Virus record (IMG/VR): IMGVR_UViG_3300025120_000217
Location: 1-35,732 of that record
From: a virus
Length of the DNA stretch: 35,732 nt
Direction: 5' to 3' (one strand)
Part shown: piece by piece, positions 1 to 7,712 of the stretch
Layout: every line of letters begins with the position of its first letter
Position numbering within the stretch: the first letter of the stretch is position 1
Program-made: the position numbers and the translations under genes
The notes under the pieces: generated by a model
Told to the model about the DNA's origin: nothing
Seen by the model: the letters and a program-made list of their open reading frames with translations, nothing else
Database searches by the model: none

Positions 1-87
1 CTTACAGATCTGCCAAATAGAACAACGTACTCATTAACTTTTGAAAACGGACTGCTAGTAGATTTTAGACCTGCTGAAGAACGATAA
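1..87 (+). CDS. C-terminal end of an unidentified protein (partial at left edge)
   Basis: The first 84 bases read as an open frame of 28 codons ending in TAA at 85-87, so this is the tail end of a gene that starts outside the window. The visible residues (for example ENGLLVDFRPAEER at the end) are not enough to name a family. It lies 20 bases upstream of the fibre gene, so it may be another tail or fibre component, but that is inferred from position only. Confidence 0.55.
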   Translation, partial: LTDLPNRTTYSLTFENGLLVDFRPAEER

Positions 88-107
88 TAAATATTAAAAA
101 TAAAAAA

Positions 108-1904
108 ATGGCAATAATATATACATACCCAAGTAAAGCCGCTGCAGCGCAAGACAAGGTGTTAATATCTGATTCTGCAGATGAAAATAAAACTAAAAAT
201 GCTTCTATAGATTCAATAAGAGATGCTATAAATGTAGTTGATGTTATATCTGCTGGGTCTGGTATATCAGTTAGTAACCCAACTGGAAATGTTACTATAG
301 GTAATACTGGTGTGTTGTCTTTAATAGCTGGAAGTAATATATCTTTATCTGGATCTACTGGAAACATAACAATAAGTACTTCAGCTTCTAATGTTGATGG
401 ATCAGGAACTCCTAGAAGATTCCCACTCTGGGTTGATTCTAACACTATAGGTAATAGTAACATCTTCCAACCATTAAACTCTGGAAACATTGGTATCGGA
501 ACTACTACTGCTGCTAAGTTACTAGATGTTGAAGGTGATGTTACTTTTGGTACAGGAAATAAATTCGTAACAGGTGTAAACGTATTAGAAGGACTTGGTC
601 CAAATGGAGTTTCTTTAAGATCAGGTGTATCAAGCGCTGTTTTCCCTAGCTTTTCTAACTCAGATGATACAAATACAGGTATGTTTTTACCTGGCTTAGA
701 TGTTTTAGGCTTATCTACAGCTGGATCAGAAAGACTTAGAGTTACTTCTGCAGGTAATGTAGGTATTGGAACTACTACTCCTGGATATAAACTAGATATA
801 AATGGAGACGTTAGAGGAAATTCTCTTTGGTTCAGAGCTGATACAGCTACCGCTCCTTCAGCAACAGGAGGTTTTTATAGACCTTCTTTAGGAGATGTAG
901 CTTATGGATACAATGCTAGTGAGCTATTTAGAATAACAAGTGGTGGTAATGTAGGTATTGGAACTAATAGTCCTTCTACTAAGCTTGATGTAAACGGAAC
1001 TACTAACCTTACAAATCTTAAAATAAGTGGAGCTCAAGGTACTAATGGTCAAGTTTTAACTTCTACAGGAAGTGGTATTGGTTGGCAAACCCCTACTGGA
1101 GGTATAAGTGGAACAGCTGGTGTTGTGCCTGTTTTTGATGCTCTTGGAACTGGCATTGCAAATTCATCATTAATAACTACAGGATCTGGAAATACTCAAA
1201 CATTCCAGTTTAACACTCAAGCCGCCGTAACTTTTGATGGTACTATACTTGGTACTGAAGGAGGAACCTTTAGTAATAGTGATTTAGTAACTGAATCTAC
1301 TTCTACACTACACATAAAAGGTGCCCTTAAAGATTATGGTAACTCTACAGGAAGTCAAGGTCAAGTCTTAACTTCTACTGGAATTGGAGAAGTTCAATGG
1401 CGTCCAAATAATAATAATGGAACTATAAACGCAGGTTGCGCAAGCGTAGGATCATCTTCTAATATTGCATCTAACCCAAGACAAGCTTCTTTTACTTTTC
1501 CTAACGAAGTTGGATCATCTAATTTTGGACCATGTATTCCAATAATGGCTCCTTTAACAGTACAGTTGATAGCAATTAAATGGAATGGTGCTAACGCCCC
1601 TGTAATAGGTGCTAACGGAACTGTTAATTTTAAGTTAGGTAAATTAACTAGCAGAACTGGTGTTCCAGACACGCAGGAAGGCACTGTCAACTATACTAAT
1701 CTAGTTGATTTAACAGGTTTACAAATTACATCTGCAGATTCTGGAACTTGGATATATAAATTCATGAATTTATCTGGTGCTGGAGCCACTTACGTAGCTC
1801 AAGATATAATGGTTCTACTTTTTCCAAGACCAACAACAGGATGGACAGGTACTGGAGCCACTAATGGAGACTTGCAAGTAACCATGCAAGTAGCATATGC
1901 ATAA
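108..1904 (+). CDS. Tail fibre / receptor-binding-like structural protein
   Basis: A 598-residue protein rich in Gly, Ser, Thr and Asn, with low Lys and Cys, as in beta-rich phage fibres. It carries three imperfect copies of a motif GN(V/I)GIGT followed by (K)LD(V/I)NGD, near residues 125, 216 and 280, and two copies of GQVLTSTGxG(x)xW near residues 310 and 420. The GIGTxxP...LDVNG repeat is common in phage tail fibres and collar or appendage proteins. The C-terminal 170 residues look like a separate globular domain that could bind a receptor. I see no clear S74 intramolecular chaperone domain at the end, which many fibres with this repeat have. The start at 108 follows an A-rich leader. The chaperonin genes lie a little downstream, so this protein is one possible folding client. 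Fibre is well supported; receptor binding is inferred. Confidence 0.75.
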   Translation: MAIIYTYPSKAAAAQDKVLISDSADENKTKNASIDSIRDAINVVDVISAGSGISVSNPTGNVTIGNTGVLSLIAGSNISLSGSTGNITISTSASNVDGSGTPRRFPLWVDSNTIGNSNIFQPLNSGNIGIGTTTAAKLLDVEGDVTFGTGNKFVTGVNVLEGLGPNGVSLRSGVSSAVFPSFSNSDDTNTGMFLPGLDVLGLSTAGSERLRVTSAGNVGIGTTTPGYKLDINGDVRGNSLWFRADTATAPSATGGFYRPSLGDVAYGYNASELFRITSGGNVGIGTNSPSTKLDVNGTTNLTNLKISGAQGTNGQVLTSTGSGIGWQTPTGGISGTAGVVPVFDALGTGIANSSLITTGSGNTQTFQFNTQAAVTFDGTILGTEGGTFSNSDLVTESTSTLHIKGALKDYGNSTGSQGQVLTSTGIGEVQWRPNNNNGTINAGCASVGSSSNIASNPRQASFTFPNEVGSSNFGPCIPIMAPLTVQLIAIKWNGANAPVIGANGTVNFKLGKLTSRTGVPDTQEGTVNYTNLVDLTGLQITSADSGTWIYKFMNLSGAGATYVAQDIMVLLFPRPTTGWTGTGATNGDLQVTMQVAYA

Positions 1905-1930
1905 TAAAAAAAATTAAATAACCGAATTAT

Positions 1931-1948
1931 CAAGTGATAATATAAATA
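1931..1948 (+). promoter_or_regulatory. Candidate phage promoter motif, copy A
   Basis: CAAGTGATAATATAAATA, 27 bases before the 98-residue gene and after the fibre gene. It matches the other three copies at CAAGTGAT and contains TATAAATA, the T4 late promoter core. Promoter activity is inferred. Confidence 0.5.
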
Positions 1949-1975
1949 ACCAACGTTTAACTAAACCAAAATACA

Positions 1976-2272
1976 ATGACGTTTTTATATACCCGTACCA
2001 ACACGTGGAATCGTACACCACAAGAAACACCTACAATGGAAGCCATTAAAATGTGGGAGCACCTCAAAAATAAAACAAATTGGAGAATAGTGCAACTACC
2101 TAATGGATATTTACAAACCGAATATAATAGCATGGAAGATCCTGGCACGTGGATCGATGTTACCAGAAGAGAAACCTTAGAAGGAGCAGAACAAGCAATA
2201 GATGCTTCTATTCAACACTATGGTAATAAAATTAACCATGAAAAAGGACCAATAGTTGTTAAGACCTTCTAG
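1976..2272 (+). CDS. Conserved small phage protein, unknown function
   Basis: A 98-residue protein with WRIVQLPNGYLQTEY followed by WIDVTRRETLEGAEQAID. The pattern resembles small proteins I recall from marine phage genomes next to tail fibre genes; no function is known to me. Family members seem to begin around the second methionine (base 2036, MEAIKMWEHL), so the true start may be 2036, giving 78 residues; the first 20 residues (many Thr, Asn, Pro) look less conserved in style. A candidate promoter motif at 1931-1948 lies just upstream of the long start. No membrane segment, signal peptide or catalytic motif is visible. Confidence 0.6.
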   Translation: MTFLYTRTNTWNRTPQETPTMEAIKMWEHLKNKTNWRIVQLPNGYLQTEYNSMEDPGTWIDVTRRETLEGAEQAIDASIQHYGNKINHEKGPIVVKTF

Positions 2273-2312
2273 GAATAGTTATTAAAAAATCAATTATATC
2301 AAATTAAATCAA

Positions 2313-3857
2313 ATGGAAGAAATAAAGTTAGTTAAAAATCTGGCTTTTGGTGATATTGCCAGAAGTCAGATATTAACTGGTGTTGAGAAACTTACTAATG
2401 CAGTAAGCTCAACTCTAGGAGCAAGTGGTAAATGTGTTATATTAGAAGATTCTAATGGAATGCCACAAATAACAAAAGATGGAGTAACAGTAGCTAATAG
2501 CATAACGCTACAAGATCCTCTAGAAAATATTGGAGCAACGCTTATAAAACAAGCTGCTCAAAGAACAGTTACAGAAGCTGGAGATGGCACAACTACAGCA
2601 ACCGTGTTAGCAAAAGCTATACTAGACCAAGCTACAGAACATTCTCTACTAGATAATCCAAGAGAAATGAAGTTAGGTATTGATTCAGGTGTTGAAAAAG
2701 TTATAAAATATTTAGATAAAAAATCTAAAAAAATATCTGGTAAAAAAATTGATCAAGTAGCTACTATATCATCTAACAATGATGCTTTTTTAGGTAAAAC
2801 AATAGGTGAAGCTTTTAGAATGGTGGATGAAACAGGAGTAGTCATAATGGAGATAAGTGAAAAAGCTGAGACAAGTGTTACTTTAACAGAGGGAGTACAG
2901 TATGTTAAACCTTTATTAAATACTCACTTTATAACTAATCAAGAAGTAGGAACTGCAGAATTAGACAATCCATTGGTACTAGTAGTAGAATCAAATATAG
3001 ATTCTATAAGAAAAATACAACCAATTCTAGAGCATTGTATAAAAAATAATAATAGCTTATTGATAATAGCAGACGTAGACACGCAAGTCATGAATGCTTT
3101 AGCTATGAACAAAGTTAAAGGAAATATAAAAGTTAATATAATAGGCGCTCCTACATTTGGTTTAAATAAAAAAGAAATTCTTAGTGATTTATGCTCTTTG
3201 ACTGGAGCTACACTTATAAATGAAGACCTAGGAGATGATATGGATATAATACAACCTGAACACTTAGGTTATTGTTTAAAATCTATATCAGGTAGAGAAG
3301 ATACTATATTAAAAGTTGATTTAACTGACAATAAAGAAGTTAAAAATAAAATTACCCTTCTTGAAGGTTATTTAAAAGACCAAAAAAATCCTAATCAAGT
3401 TATAAGAACTGAAAAAAGATTAGCTATGTTAAAAGCTAAAGTTGCAACAGTTAAAGTTGGAGCTAATTCTGAAATAGAATTAAAAGAAAAAAGAGATAGA
3501 GTAGAAGATGCTATTTGTGCTACAAAAGCCGCAATTAAAGAAGGCATAGTGCCAGGAGGTGGTATAGCTTTACTAAATGCAAGTTTTAATTTAAAACCAA
3601 CATGTATAGGCGAAGAGGTATTGTATCAAGCGATAAGAAGACCTTATGAATTAATATTAAAAAATGCAGGTATAGATAAACTTGAAAAACTTGAAGAAGG
3701 TAAAGGATTAGACGTGGTTACAGGAAATACGGTAGATATGGTAAAAGCCGGAATTATAGATCCTTTATTGGTTACTAAAAGCGCTTTAAGAAATGCGGCT
3801 TCAGTAGCTACTACTATATTGTCAACTGATTGTGTAATAAATAATATTAGAGCATGA
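2313..3857 (+). CDS. groEL: Phage-encoded GroEL-like group I chaperonin (Hsp60/Cpn60)
   Basis: A 514-residue chaperonin with equatorial, intermediate and apical regions in the normal order. ATPase signatures are present: TKDGVTVA at 54-61, GDGTTTATVLA at 90-100, RVEDA with the catalytic Asp at 399, PGGGIAL at 414-420 and IIDP at 481-484, matching E. coli Asp52, Asp87, Asp398 and Asp495. It should bind ATP and fold client proteins in the host cytoplasm. Unusual points: it ends right after the last equatorial strand and has no Gly-Gly-Met tail; the TLGP nucleotide loop reads TLGA (34-37); the near-invariant DRGYxSPYF of the substrate/GroES-binding face is replaced by VKPLLNTHF (198-206); and the hinge pair GG (E. 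coli 374-375) reads AK (375-376). The leader is AT-rich without a Shine-Dalgarno. The gene overlaps the GroES-like gene by 4 bases, implying coupled translation. The family is certain; activity and client are inferred. Confidence 0.95.
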   Translation: MEEIKLVKNLAFGDIARSQILTGVEKLTNAVSSTLGASGKCVILEDSNGMPQITKDGVTVANSITLQDPLENIGATLIKQAAQRTVTEAGDGTTTATVLAKAILDQATEHSLLDNPREMKLGIDSGVEKVIKYLDKKSKKISGKKIDQVATISSNNDAFLGKTIGEAFRMVDETGVVIMEISEKAETSVTLTEGVQYVKPLLNTHFITNQEVGTAELDNPLVLVVESNIDSIRKIQPILEHCIKNNNSLLIIADVDTQVMNALAMNKVKGNIKVNIIGAPTFGLNKKEILSDLCSLTGATLINEDLGDDMDIIQPEHLGYCLKSISGREDTILKVDLTDNKEVKNKITLLEGYLKDQKNPNQVIRTEKRLAMLKAKVATVKVGANSEIELKEKRDRVEDAICATKAAIKEGIVPGGGIALLNASFNLKPTCIGEEVLYQAIRRPYELILKNAGIDKLEKLEEGKGLDVVTGNTVDMVKAGIIDPLLVTKSALRNAASVATTILSTDCVINNIRA

Positions 3858-4114
3858 AAGCAGTAGGCAAATACATAGTAATAAAACCTCTTGAAGAACA
3901 AAATGTAAAGACCGAAGGTGGTTTGATATTAGGGGAAAAACAAAGAGAAGATATAAGATTCAGGCAGGCTTTAGTAATAGAGCCTGGTTCTGATGTTAAA
4001 GTTTTAAAAAAAGATCAAATAATATATTATGATCAAAATGCTGGGTTTGGCATAGAGATAAATAATAAAAAATTAAAAGTTATAAAAGAATTCGACGTTG
4101 TCGTAATACTATAG
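3854..4114 (+). CDS. groES: GroES-like co-chaperonin (Hsp10/Cpn10), phage-encoded
   Basis: An 86-residue protein, about 11 shorter than E. coli GroES. The N-terminal strand KYIVIKPLEE aligns with the GroES RVIVKRKEVE strand, and the mobile loop with GGLIL (22-26) matches the GGIVL that docks on GroEL. The C-terminal part (KLKVIKEFDVVVIL) matches the final GroES strands. The roof hairpin segment is much reduced, as in phage co-chaperonins such as T4 gp31. It should cap the GroEL-like ring encoded just upstream, or the host ring. Its ATG lies inside the upstream gene's end (ATGA overlap), so the two are probably made together in a fixed ratio. The order groEL then groES is the reverse of typical bacterial operons. 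Confidence 0.88.
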   Translation: MKAVGKYIVIKPLEEQNVKTEGGLILGEKQREDIRFRQALVIEPGSDVKVLKKDQIIYYDQNAGFGIEINNKKLKVIKEFDVVVIL

Positions 4115-4116
4115 TT

Positions 4117-5157
4117 ATGGGTAGAACAAGAAAAGGTGGTAAATTTAAAGGTGGTCCTTTTGCTGAAACGTTTAAGACGGGTTTAGCTATGAAATCACCA
4201 TTTAACGTTGTTGTAGCAGGTGAATCTACATCTCCAGAAGCTGATGCTAAAGCAGCACAAGATAAAGCAACCCTTTCGCCTGACGATAAGGATATAGTAG
4301 ATACAATAGATGACAAAAGACAAGAAAAGTTCGGAAGAGCAGAAGTTGATGCTTTTATGCAAAGAAAAAAATTAGCTGAAGAGCAAGAAGCTGCTGAGGC
4401 AGCCAAAAATGCAGCTGCAGCTGAAGCGGAAAAAGAAAAAGAACCAACTGAAGAAGAAAAGAAAGATGCTGCTTCTACAACAGGAGGTGATTTAAATCCT
4501 GAAGAAACAAAAGGAGGAGCTGATCAATCATACACTGATGACTATACAGGTGATATGACAAATAAAGAGATAAGAAAAGAAAATAGAGAAAATAAGAAAG
4601 AGATAAGACAAACAGCTAGAGAACAAAAGAAAGACGCGAGAGATGATTTTAAAGATAGAAAGAAAGATGCAAAAGAAACTAAGAAAAACACTAAGAAAGA
4701 TTTAAAAGATAAATTAGCAGCTGGTGAAATTACCAAAGATGAATTTAAAGCTGGTAAAAAAGATGCAAGAGTAGATAAAAGGGCTGAAAAGAAAGATGCT
4801 AGAGTAGATAAAAGAGCTGATAAAAAAGACGCGAGAAAAGATAAAAAAGCAAATAAAAAAGATAATAGGCAACAGAAAAAAGCAACTAAAAGAACAACTA
4901 GAGCAAATAAAAGATCTACTAAATTAATTGCTAAAGGTAAAACTGACAAAGCAAAGAAGAAAACAGACAAGGCAGCTGCTAAAAACTTAAAGAAAACTAC
5001 AAAGCAAACAACTAAGGCAGTTAAGAAGCAAACAAAAATAGCAAATAAAGCTACTAAAAAAGCTGATAAAAAAGATTCTAAAGCTACTAAAAAAGCTGGT
5101 AGAAAAGATAAAAGAGCAGCTAAAAAATCCAAAAGAAAAAATAAAAGAGGAAAATAA
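4117..5157 (+). CDS. Lys-rich protein with 11-residue repeats, possible DNA-condensing or virion protein
   Basis: A 346-residue protein in two parts. Residues 1-148 begin with a Gly-rich basic start (MGRTRKGGKFKGGPF), then a stretch rich in Ala, Glu and Asp. From 149 to 268 it is built of about eleven units of 11 residues (one of 10), such as KKDARVDKRAE and KKDARVDKRAD; 11-residue periodicity is typical of long straight helices or coiled coils. One unit (LKDKLAAGEITKDEFKAG, about 196-213) resembles the short SHOCT-type motif. From 269 to the end it is a Lys/Thr/Ala tail like linker histone H1. The charge suggests nucleic acid binding, perhaps DNA packing in the head or binding to host nucleoid or RNA, but this is inferred. 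It starts 2 bases after the GroES-like gene and so is likely in the same operon. Confidence 0.7.
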   Translation: MGRTRKGGKFKGGPFAETFKTGLAMKSPFNVVVAGESTSPEADAKAAQDKATLSPDDKDIVDTIDDKRQEKFGRAEVDAFMQRKKLAEEQEAAEAAKNAAAAEAEKEKEPTEEEKKDAASTTGGDLNPEETKGGADQSYTDDYTGDMTNKEIRKENRENKKEIRQTAREQKKDARDDFKDRKKDAKETKKNTKKDLKDKLAAGEITKDEFKAGKKDARVDKRAEKKDARVDKRADKKDARKDKKANKKDNRQQKKATKRTTRANKRSTKLIAKGKTDKAKKKTDKAAAKNLKKTTKQTTKAVKKQTKIANKATKKADKKDSKATKKAGRKDKRAAKKSKRKNKRGK

Positions 5158-5161
5158 TTAA

Positions 5162-5596
5162 ATGAGAAGGTTAACTTCTAAAGATTTAAAAGAATTAAAT
5201 TTACTTAAACATTATAGAATTATTAGAAAATGGGCTTGTAAAACAAGTTGTCTAAACGATGCAGACTTAGAGCTGTTGATATATTTAGACTCTATAGAAC
5301 ATTTTACTAAAGATGATTTTAAAAAAGGTACGTACTCATATAGTTGGGATAACAGACGCTGGAACAGATTATTGAAACAAGGGTGGATTACAGTGTGGAG
5401 AAAAAGAAACCACACAACTCAAAAATATCATATATATAAAGTTTCCTATAAGTGTAAACAATTAATAAGCCGTATGTACCGTATAATGTTAGGCGAAGAA
5501 GATATGCCTTTAAAAAAATTAGAAAATAACAATAAGTATTCATGGAAAGTTACGGCTAAAGCTATATCTTTCGTTAATAAAGATAAAAACAGATAA
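5162..5596 (+). CDS. Small basic protein, winged-helix-like, conserved in marine phages
   Basis: A 144-residue basic protein. The central part reads as helix-helix-helix then a strand pair: NDADLELLIYLDSIEHF, a second helix, then WNRLLKQGWITVWRKRN and QKYHIYKVSYKCKQLISRMY. The pattern L(L/K)xxGWI followed by a basic hairpin and YxxS is what a MarR-like winged helix-turn-helix shows. Similar proteins recur in marine phage genomes as I recall, with no proven role. It could be a transcription regulator of the late genes or a virion-associated DNA-binding protein. It starts 4 bases after the Lys-rich gene and is followed closely by the next gene. No signal peptide or membrane segment is seen. Confidence 0.6.
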   Translation: MRRLTSKDLKELNLLKHYRIIRKWACKTSCLNDADLELLIYLDSIEHFTKDDFKKGTYSYSWDNRRWNRLLKQGWITVWRKRNHTTQKYHIYKVSYKCKQLISRMYRIMLGEEDMPLKKLENNNKYSWKVTAKAISFVNKDKNR

Positions 5597-5598
5597 AA

Positions 5599-6570
5599 AT
5601 GGCAACGACTCCAGAAAATGCAAATAAAGTATTAAAAAGAAAAGATTATCAAAAACCTACTCTTAAAACAATAAAAGTAAAAACTGCTGATGGTGAAGAA
5701 ATTATTGGTGGAATAAAAGAGCCTAATACAGATGCGCTAAGCATGTATAATAAAACAGAAAATATGAAACAAGTAAATAAATTTGGTGAAGCATTTCCAA
5801 TGCTAAGAAAAGATCAAGCTCCACACTTAAATCCTATGGCAGCAGCTGAAACTCCGGAAATTGTAAATAGAGCTGCAGGTCCTCAAGGAAGGAATATGCT
5901 TGTGGCAGATCAATCAAATCCTCAACCACCACAGAAAATAGCTGCTAGTAGTTATCAAAGAGATCAAATGTTTGGTGACATGGCTAGTAGTCAAGGTCAA
6001 ATGTATAATCAGCAAGCATCTACAACTCCTCAAGTTCAAACATTTCCACCTCAACAAGGTTTGGCTTCTTATGCTAGTCCAACAAAAATAGATAATACTA
6101 ATGCTAATGCTATTATAAAAGGTGGTAAAGATATTCAAGAAAAGTTGAATGAAGTTGTTGAAACTAATGCTAAAAAAGGAGAAGAAAATAAAGATCTAGC
6201 AAAAAGAGTAATTGCTGGAGTTGCCACAGGCGGAACAAGTGAAATAGCTAGAGGATTAAGTATGTATGATGGACCTGAATTTAATGCTGGTTTAAAAAAT
6301 GCAATGAAAGGTAAAGAAGGCAAATTCGCTGACATGGTTGCTGATGCACCTGGAATGCACGAGAAACATACTCAAATAAGTAAAGCTAATGTTAATTCCG
6401 CTAGAAGAGATGATAAAGCTCATATTGATTATTTAAAACGCGATATCAATTATGACAGCAGACATGGCGGAAGCGATAAAAGCATGACTGATGATGAGAA
6501 GCATATTTCTAAATTAGCTGGTGATATAAAGTACGACACTAAGAAAAAGAAAAAATACGACAACGTGTAA
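5599..6570 (+). CDS. Hypothetical protein, probably virion-associated
   Basis: A 323-residue hydrophilic protein that I do not recognise. Residues 1-50 are basic (KVLKRKDYQKPTLKTIKVK), residues 85-160 are Gln/Pro-rich and probably unstructured, and the middle (190-220) has an Ala/Gly-rich weakly hydrophobic helix after a Glu/Lys helix. The C-terminus is Lys-rich and charged. It has no Cys, signal peptide or clear catalytic motif; the MHEKHT sequence near 253 is not an HExxH motif because the last position is Thr. It is the last gene before a 65-base gap with a candidate promoter, so it probably closes the operon that starts with the chaperonin genes. Confidence 0.55.
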   Translation: MATTPENANKVLKRKDYQKPTLKTIKVKTADGEEIIGGIKEPNTDALSMYNKTENMKQVNKFGEAFPMLRKDQAPHLNPMAAAETPEIVNRAAGPQGRNMLVADQSNPQPPQKIAASSYQRDQMFGDMASSQGQMYNQQASTTPQVQTFPPQQGLASYASPTKIDNTNANAIIKGGKDIQEKLNEVVETNAKKGEENKDLAKRVIAGVATGGTSEIARGLSMYDGPEFNAGLKNAMKGKEGKFADMVADAPGMHEKHTQISKANVNSARRDDKAHIDYLKRDINYDSRHGGSDKSMTDDEKHISKLAGDIKYDTKKKKKYDNV

Positions 6571-6584
6571 AAGTGAAAATAAAT

Positions 6585-6600
6585 CACGTGATTATATATA
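6585..6600 (+). promoter_or_regulatory. Candidate phage promoter motif, copy B
   Basis: CACGTGATTATATATA in the 65-base gap before the small genes that lead into the lysis region. It differs from copy C by one base in the first 12. It is the longest non-coding gap in this part, which is where a promoter would be expected. Confidence 0.5.
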
Positions 6601-6635
6601 GTACAACAGAATTACAAACATTAAAATAAAAAATT

Positions 6636-6806
6636 ATGCCAAGTTACGGAGAAAAACAAAAGCCAGCAGGTGTTAAACTTAAGTGTGGAAAACCTATAGT
6701 AGGTACTAGAGTTATGAAATCAAATAATTCTACAATAACACCTACACTTAAAAAAATAGATAATATAGAATATAAAGGTAACCCAACTTTATTAGCTCAA
6801 AGATAA
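6636..6806 (+). CDS. Small hypothetical protein (56 residues)
   Basis: A 56-codon frame from ATG 6636 to TAA 6804-6806: a Lys-rich peptide with KCGKPIVGTRV in the middle and PTLLAQR at the end. It follows an AT-rich leader and the candidate promoter motif at 6585-6600, and its stop overlaps the start of the next small gene by one base (TAATG). That tight junction and the lack of any other coding frame here support it as a real gene. No family is recognised and no function can be given. Confidence 0.55.
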   Translation: MPSYGEKQKPAGVKLKCGKPIVGTRVMKSNNSTITPTLKKIDNIEYKGNPTLLAQR

Positions 6807-6961
6807 TGGGTATAGAAGATTTAAAGTTATATTGTTTAAATATAACTTCATTCACTATAGCAAGTTTAAACTGGATGGAACCGGCATTAGAAATAGTATT
6901 ATTATTAATGACTATTGGATATACAACACATAAGTGGATTAAATTAAGAAATAAAAAATAA
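6806..6961 (+). CDS. Small membrane protein, holin-like
   Basis: A 51-codon frame from ATG 6806 to TAA 6959-6961. It has a strongly hydrophobic stretch (ALEIVLLLMTIGYTT, about residues 27-41) followed by a basic end (HKWIKLRNKK), and a weaker hydrophobic stretch before it. This is one, perhaps two, membrane passes with a positively charged cytoplasmic tail, as in small holins or holin accessory proteins; similar short proteins sit near lysis genes in marine phages as I recall. It overlaps its neighbours by one base on each side, so its translation is likely coupled. The holin role is inferred from topology and from the amidase 0.3 kb downstream. Confidence 0.6.
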   Translation: MGIEDLKLYCLNITSFTIASLNWMEPALEIVLLLMTIGYTTHKWIKLRNKK

Positions 6962-7302
6962 TGGCAATTAATTATAAATGGGACATCCCACAAATGAACG
7001 CTCACATTCAAGCAGAAGGTGAAGACAATGTTATATACACGGTGCATTACAGGTACACAGCATCTGAAGAAAATGGAGGCAAAAAATACTCTAACTCAAT
7101 ACTAGGATCTCAAGATTTTGAATACAAAGCGGGAGAATCTTTTGTGCCTTATGAAGATAGTGAAAGTTTTGAAACCGTAGTTGTAGGTTGGTTAGAAAAT
7201 GCATTAGATATGGTTGCTATAAAAGCCAACCTAGATGCTGGTATCAAGCAACAAATAACTCCAGTAAATGAAGATTTATATTTTAGCTGGCAAGACAAAT
7301 GA
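6961..7302 (+). CDS. Conserved small phage protein, unknown function
   Basis: A 113-residue acidic soluble protein. The first part has YKWDIPQMNAHIQAEGEDNVIYTVHYRYTA, a pattern I recall from short conserved proteins in cyanophages and other marine phages, sometimes near structural genes. The C-terminal half has a helix (VVGWLENALDMVAIKANLDAGI) and ends with a DLYFSW motif. No enzyme motif, membrane span or signal peptide is visible. It starts on the stop codon of the membrane protein gene and overlaps the amidase start by a few bases, so it is part of the lysis operon, but its job there is unknown. Confidence 0.6.
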   Translation: MAINYKWDIPQMNAHIQAEGEDNVIYTVHYRYTASEENGGKKYSNSILGSQDFEYKAGESFVPYEDSESFETVVVGWLENALDMVAIKANLDAGIKQQITPVNEDLYFSWQDK

Positions 7303-7712
7303 GAATTGTAAAAGAAATTATAATACATTGTTCTGCTACTAGAGAAGGGCAAGACGTACCAGTTGATACAATAAAAGACTGGCACATCAATTCTCGAGGG
7401 TGGAGCGACATCGGATATCATTTCTACATCGAATTAGATGGAACTATAAAGAAAGGTAGAGATATAGACCGAATCGGAGCTCATTGCAAGGGTCATAACC
7501 GTAATTCTATAGGTTTGTGTTATTGTGGAGGCGTTGAGGCAGATGGTAAGACTCCGAAGGATACTAGAACACCAATACAAAAAGAAAGTCTGTTACAAGT
7601 ACTTAAAACATTAAAGGCTATGTATCCAGATGCTATTATTTATTCACACAACGAGTTTGCTAATAAAGCATGCCCGTCATTTGATGCTACAGAGGAGTAT
7701 GAAAATATCTGA
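7299..7712 (+). CDS. N-acetylmuramoyl-L-alanine amidase, T7 lysozyme type (endolysin)
   Basis: A 137-residue Amidase_2 family protein that cuts the bond between MurNAc and L-Ala in peptidoglycan, for release of progeny. It follows T7 lysozyme along its length: IIHCSAT with the first zinc ligand His10, WSDIGYHF with Tyr40, the GRD and NSIGLC blocks, then SHNEF...KACPSFD with zinc ligands His117 and Cys125 and catalytic Lys123. All expected active-site residues are present, so it should be active. There is no signal peptide or SAR segment, so it needs a holin to reach the wall. T7 lysozyme also inhibits T7 RNA polymerase, but I see no RNA polymerase here. The next gene overlaps its last 14 bases. 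Confidence 0.92.
   Translation: MRIVKEIIIHCSATREGQDVPVDTIKDWHINSRGWSDIGYHFYIELDGTIKKGRDIDRIGAHCKGHNRNSIGLCYCGGVEADGKTPKDTRTPIQKESLLQVLKTLKAMYPDAIIYSHNEFANKACPSFDATEEYENI

Noticed and set aside
1400-1904. S74 intramolecular chaperone at the end of the fibre
   Set aside because: No typical Ser-Lys catalytic dyad context or SDxRxKxxI block is visible in the C-terminal domain.
4542-5132. Long frame on the minus strand opposite the Lys-rich gene (196 codons, Leu/Phe/Ala-rich)
   Set aside because: It is the antisense of AAA/AAG-rich codons, which gives TTT/CTT on the other strand; all other evidence is for the + strand gene with clear 11-residue repeats.
6355-6372. HEKHT as a zinc protease motif in the 323-residue protein
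   Set aside because: The HExxH pattern needs His at the fifth position; here it is Thr, and no other ligand block is seen.
7630-7698. Upstream extension of the membrane coiled-coil gene
   Set aside because: Those 23 codons lie within the amidase's conserved zinc-ligand region in another frame and would place extra sequence before a good type II anchor; ATG 7699 is more sensible.
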